A stretch of 10,497 nucleotides of DNA, taken from contig NW_019091481.1 of assembly GCF_001949145.1 (NCBI RefSeq), positions 638,054 to 648,550 of the forward strand. The letters are read 5' to 3'. Positions 8,375 to 10,497 of the stretch are shown here, piece by piece (position 1 is the stretch's first letter; every line of letters starts with the position of its first letter). The translations under genes were made by a program, and so were the position numbers. The notes below the pieces were generated by a model, which did not search any database, was not told where the DNA came from, and was given only the letters and a program-made list of their open reading frames with translations. This stretch comes from Acanthaster planci. Its lineage: Eukaryota > Echinodermata > Asteroidea > Valvatida > Acanthasteridae.

Positions 8375-8602
8375 AACTAAACCAGGTTTAAACCAGGTTT
8401 GTATAACCATACCAGCTTGTTTAAAGCCTTTGTATGCCTGCCTTGCTGAATCTCTGCTTGTGAATACAGCAAAGAATCTGTAAAGACATGCATGTACAAA
8501 AAATGTGCTACACTTGTTTCTGCACTGACAGTGTGCACCCTTGAAAAATACAGATACAAAGGCCTTAAACAAGCTGGTATAGTTATACAACTTGGTTTAG
8601 TT
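8375..8602. mobile_element. 228-bp MITE-like or foldback element with long terminal inverted repeats
   Basis: The left arm (8375-8435, 61 nt) and right arm (8554-8602, 49 nt) are inverted copies of each other. They begin AACTAAACCA on their own strands and share CCAGCTTGTTTAA and CCTTTGTAT. After setting aside an 11-bp tandem duplication in the left arm (AAACCAGGTTT at 8379-8389 and 8390-8400), I count about three mismatches and one single-base gap over 49-50 positions. A 118-nt centre (8436-8553) separates the arms and carries no coding frame; it includes a small CACTG-A-CAGTG palindrome at 8523-8533. Size, long near-identical arms and non-coding centre fit a miniature inverted-repeat transposable element or foldback element. 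I could not identify a clear target-site duplication, and the superfamily is unknown. Confidence 0.75.
8379..8400. repeat. 11-bp tandem duplication inside the left inverted arm
   Basis: AAACCAGGTTT occurs twice in direct succession (8379-8389 and 8390-8400). The unit is itself nearly palindromic (AAACC/GGTTT). The right arm has only one counterpart, so the duplication arose in the left arm, or a copy was lost from the right, after the arms formed. Confidence 0.85.
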
Positions 8603-9216
8603 AAAGGGGTTGTTGGTTAAAAAGCTGAGTGGTCCATTTTTTGAGGGGGGGACTTCTGGTGTTTCCTTGTAGATGGAAGTTTTGTCTATTGAAGCAGCTC
8701 ATGTCCCATCCATTATGAAGGTAGCAATTTGTTCTGATTTTTCCTAAATATAAGGGGTTGATGCAACATTTTACATTTACAATGACTTTCAAATTGTTGA
8801 ACTAGCTCTTTTGTTTGCTCAATTTGACTCATTTGTCCAAAACTTTTTCAACTGAAGTAACTCTATGCAGCTTATTCATCGTATGTTATTCCATGTTGCC
8901 TATGAAGGAAACAAAGAATAGGAAAGAACTATTTTGACTGTTCCTTTCAGTAAAAGTCGACTATGAAACAGTTTAACATAAACTTAACTATTAAGATATA
9001 TAAGGGTGCAGGACACCAGACTTAAAATACAAGTGGGCAAGTAGTCATGACTTGTTCTTAACCTTTTATTTCCACTTGAACTGTGTATACATAACAATTT
9101 ACAATCAGAAGGAGATCAGACATGAAAGCTGCAAAGCAATTCTAATGCTCATTTTTTTGAAAAATATTTGAGGTCAGTTGGCTACAATAAACCACCTGCA
9201 AACATCTAAGGAAATG
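8603..9216. other. AT-rich stretch, no supportable gene
   Basis: No recognisable protein or RNA gene. It holds one exon-like island (8673-8720) and an acceptor-like CTGTTCCTTTCAG ending at 8950 without a good donor partner. A TTTATT at 9065-9070 would be an AATAAA for a minus-strand transcript coming from the right. Confidence 0.5.
8673..8720 (+). other. Possible 48-nt exon
   Basis: The acceptor GTGTTTCCTTGTAG ends at 8672 and the donor AAG|GTAGCA starts at 8721. The 48 nt between are open only in phase 0 and read MEVLSIEAAHVPSIMK. The other two phases contain a stop. It is not recognisable as part of any family. Phase 0 at its end does not join directly to the exon-like segment at 10028, which weakens the idea of one gene covering both. 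Confidence 0.22.
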
Positions 9217-9696
9217 CTAAAATAACATCAGTTCAACAATTTCGGGGTTGAAAAATTCAAAATACACAGTTTTTGGTCCCCTCCAGCTGTTAATCCTTAC
9301 ACACTTTCTGTGAATCAATATGCCTTGAGCTGGATCAACAGAGGGCACAATTTTCTTCCTAATGGAGGCTCCTTTGGTGGGAACTTCACTGTTTGACGAA
9401 CCACTAAGAAATGTATGTGTTGTGATCGCATCGCTACCAACAAAATGAACACTTCCGATCAACACGGCTCCTTTAAACTGATGAGGGAGTGCTTCTGCTC
9501 AAGGCGGACATGTACAAGCACATGGAACTGTGAACACTGATGCTATGACAGGCTGCTTCCTTGATGATAGTGAGACAGACAGCTGGACAAAACTCATCTT
9601 AGTTTTAAAAAGTTGAGACGTATATTGCTGAGAAAGGAATTGATAAAGTGTATATGTGACTACAACTGTGTGATTGGCTCCCCCAGCATTGGAAAT
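9217..9696 (-). other. Stop-poor minus-strand frame with one in-frame TGA, unknown
   Basis: On the minus strand the frame is open from 9696 to 9502 (65 codons), meets one TGA at 9501-9499, and continues 93 codons to TAG at 9219-9217. It contains stretches that read like ordinary protein, such as FKGAVLIGSVHFVGSDAITT and VDPAQGILIHRKCVRINSW. I recognise no family. It could be a decayed gene or element copy, a terminal exon starting somewhere inside, or chance. Other frames across 9480-9620 are also fairly open on the plus strand, which argues for base composition as the cause. A minus-strand AATAAA (9070-9065) lies downstream. Confidence 0.22.
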
Positions 9697-10497
9697 TTAC
9701 AGGTGTACATGGGTATGAAGACTTGTTTGTGTAAAGTGAGGACCTTAGCATACAATACCACGACTTTGCTGCTTACATGTATGCACTGACTGACAAGGAC
9801 ACAGGTGGCAGGGGCAACATTTGGAGAAAAAGAAAAAAAAAGTCTGTCCCAATGGGTGGGGAGATATCAGGCAATGAAAACAAGTGAAACGGGTAAAATA
9901 GGTTTCAGGAGCTTTGGTCCACATATTTACATCAGCAAAGACCTAGACAAAACTCTAACACATTAGATTTAGATGCAGCCTAACATTTAACTGGTTCCCA
10001 CTCACTGTTTCTATTTTACATTGACAGGGTGGGCGGAGTTTGCTTTACAACTAGAACAAAGTCGGATCAGTAACCCATTGTCTGATTTTGTCAGACACCA
10101 AGGATATATTTTTGGCATAGTTCACCAAGAAAATCGACCAACAGCTGGCAAATAATCACTGATCACCATTTCATGACTCCTTATCTTGGCAGTTTACAAG
10201 AACAAAGTCATTGTTCTCCTGTTTTCTGCTCCTACACAAAGAGTCCTTAAAACAGCACATAATAATTAAGGCGGTGTAGCAGCAAGCAAGATTTATATAT
10301 ATCAGCATCTTATGGCACGTACAAAGAATGTTTACTAAAAACTTGATTAAAGATCTTCAAAGGCTGTTAAAGGTTTCCTGAATGCAAGAAGACTTGGAAT
10401 TGAAACAGCAATCTGAGACGGCACACGTCATAGGCTTACAAAGTCCATCTCAACCATTTACCACATAGTATTCAAGAATTCGTTCCTCATAAGATGT
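9697..10497. other. Right-hand flank, no proven gene
   Basis: AT-rich with moderate-complexity sequence. Apart from the exon-like segment at 10028-10155 I see no recognisable gene, RNA or repeat. An A-rich run lies at 9832-9841. Confidence 0.5.
10028..10155 (+). other. Possible 3'-terminal coding exon of an unknown gene
   Basis: A strong acceptor-like tract (CTGTTTCTATTTTACATTGACAG, ending at 10027) is followed by an open frame of about 42 codons to TAA at 10153-10155. It reads WAEFALQLEQSRISNPL, then SDFVRHQGYIFGIVH and QENRPTAGK. The sequence looks protein-like but matches no family I can name. It would need a preceding exon ending after the first base of a codon. The two other exon-like segments upstream do not supply that. 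A 42-codon frame is common by chance, so this is a candidate only. Confidence 0.27.

Noticed and set aside
9484-9537. Plus-strand C-terminus-like frame DEGVLLLKADMYKHMEL
   Set aside because: Only about 18 codons, with a poor acceptor. Other frames on both strands are also open here, so it is not specific evidence.
9496-9618. Plus-strand frame ending DDSETDSWTKLILVLKS
   Set aside because: About 40 codons, which is common by chance. The only possible acceptor (GCTATGACAG) has a weak pyrimidine tract, and the opposite strand is equally open.

Overview
This is animal nuclear DNA, about 60% or more A+T by eye. Spliceosomal introns interrupt a conserved protein gene, and it has no bacterial-style gene packing. 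The long AT-rich non-coding tracts, the intron sizes (388, 1683 and 945 bp) and ACATGTACATG-type words fit an invertebrate, perhaps a marine mollusc or an invertebrate deuterostome. The sequence does not let me fix the phylum.

The one secure gene is on the + strand. It is the 3' half of a catalytically inactive myotubularin-related protein of the MTMR10/MTMR11/MTMR12 (3-PAP) subfamily. Four coding exons are visible (431-509, 898-968, 2652-2824, 3770-4735), all with GT/AG junctions and matching phases. Together they encode the last 428 residues, with the stop at 4733-4735. The N-terminal PH-GRAM part and the first half of the phosphatase-like fold lie upstream of the window. The CX5R catalytic loop is replaced by a sequence that has neither the Cys nor the Arg, so the product is expected to be a pseudophosphatase that acts as an adaptor or regulator.

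Layout: 1-160 is a 32-bp minisatellite that runs off the left edge and lies in the intron before the first visible exon. 431-4735 is the gene. 4736 to roughly 5000-6400 is probably 3' UTR, with several candidate poly(A) signals. From about 6400 to the right edge no gene can be proved. That part holds a perfect 9-bp-stem hairpin (7199-7222), a 228-bp element with long inverted terminal repeats that looks like a MITE or foldback element (8375-8602), a few exon-like islands with good splice signals (7790-7810, 8673-8720, 10028-10155), and a stop-poor minus-strand stretch (9217-9696). Intron 3 contains what looks like one end of a Tc1/mariner-type element (3321-3354).

No rRNA, tRNA, CRISPR array or bacterial feature was found. 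I see no clear new multi-gene system. The items most worth checking are the inverted-repeat element, the pseudophosphatase loop split by an intron, and the unresolved downstream exon-like segments.
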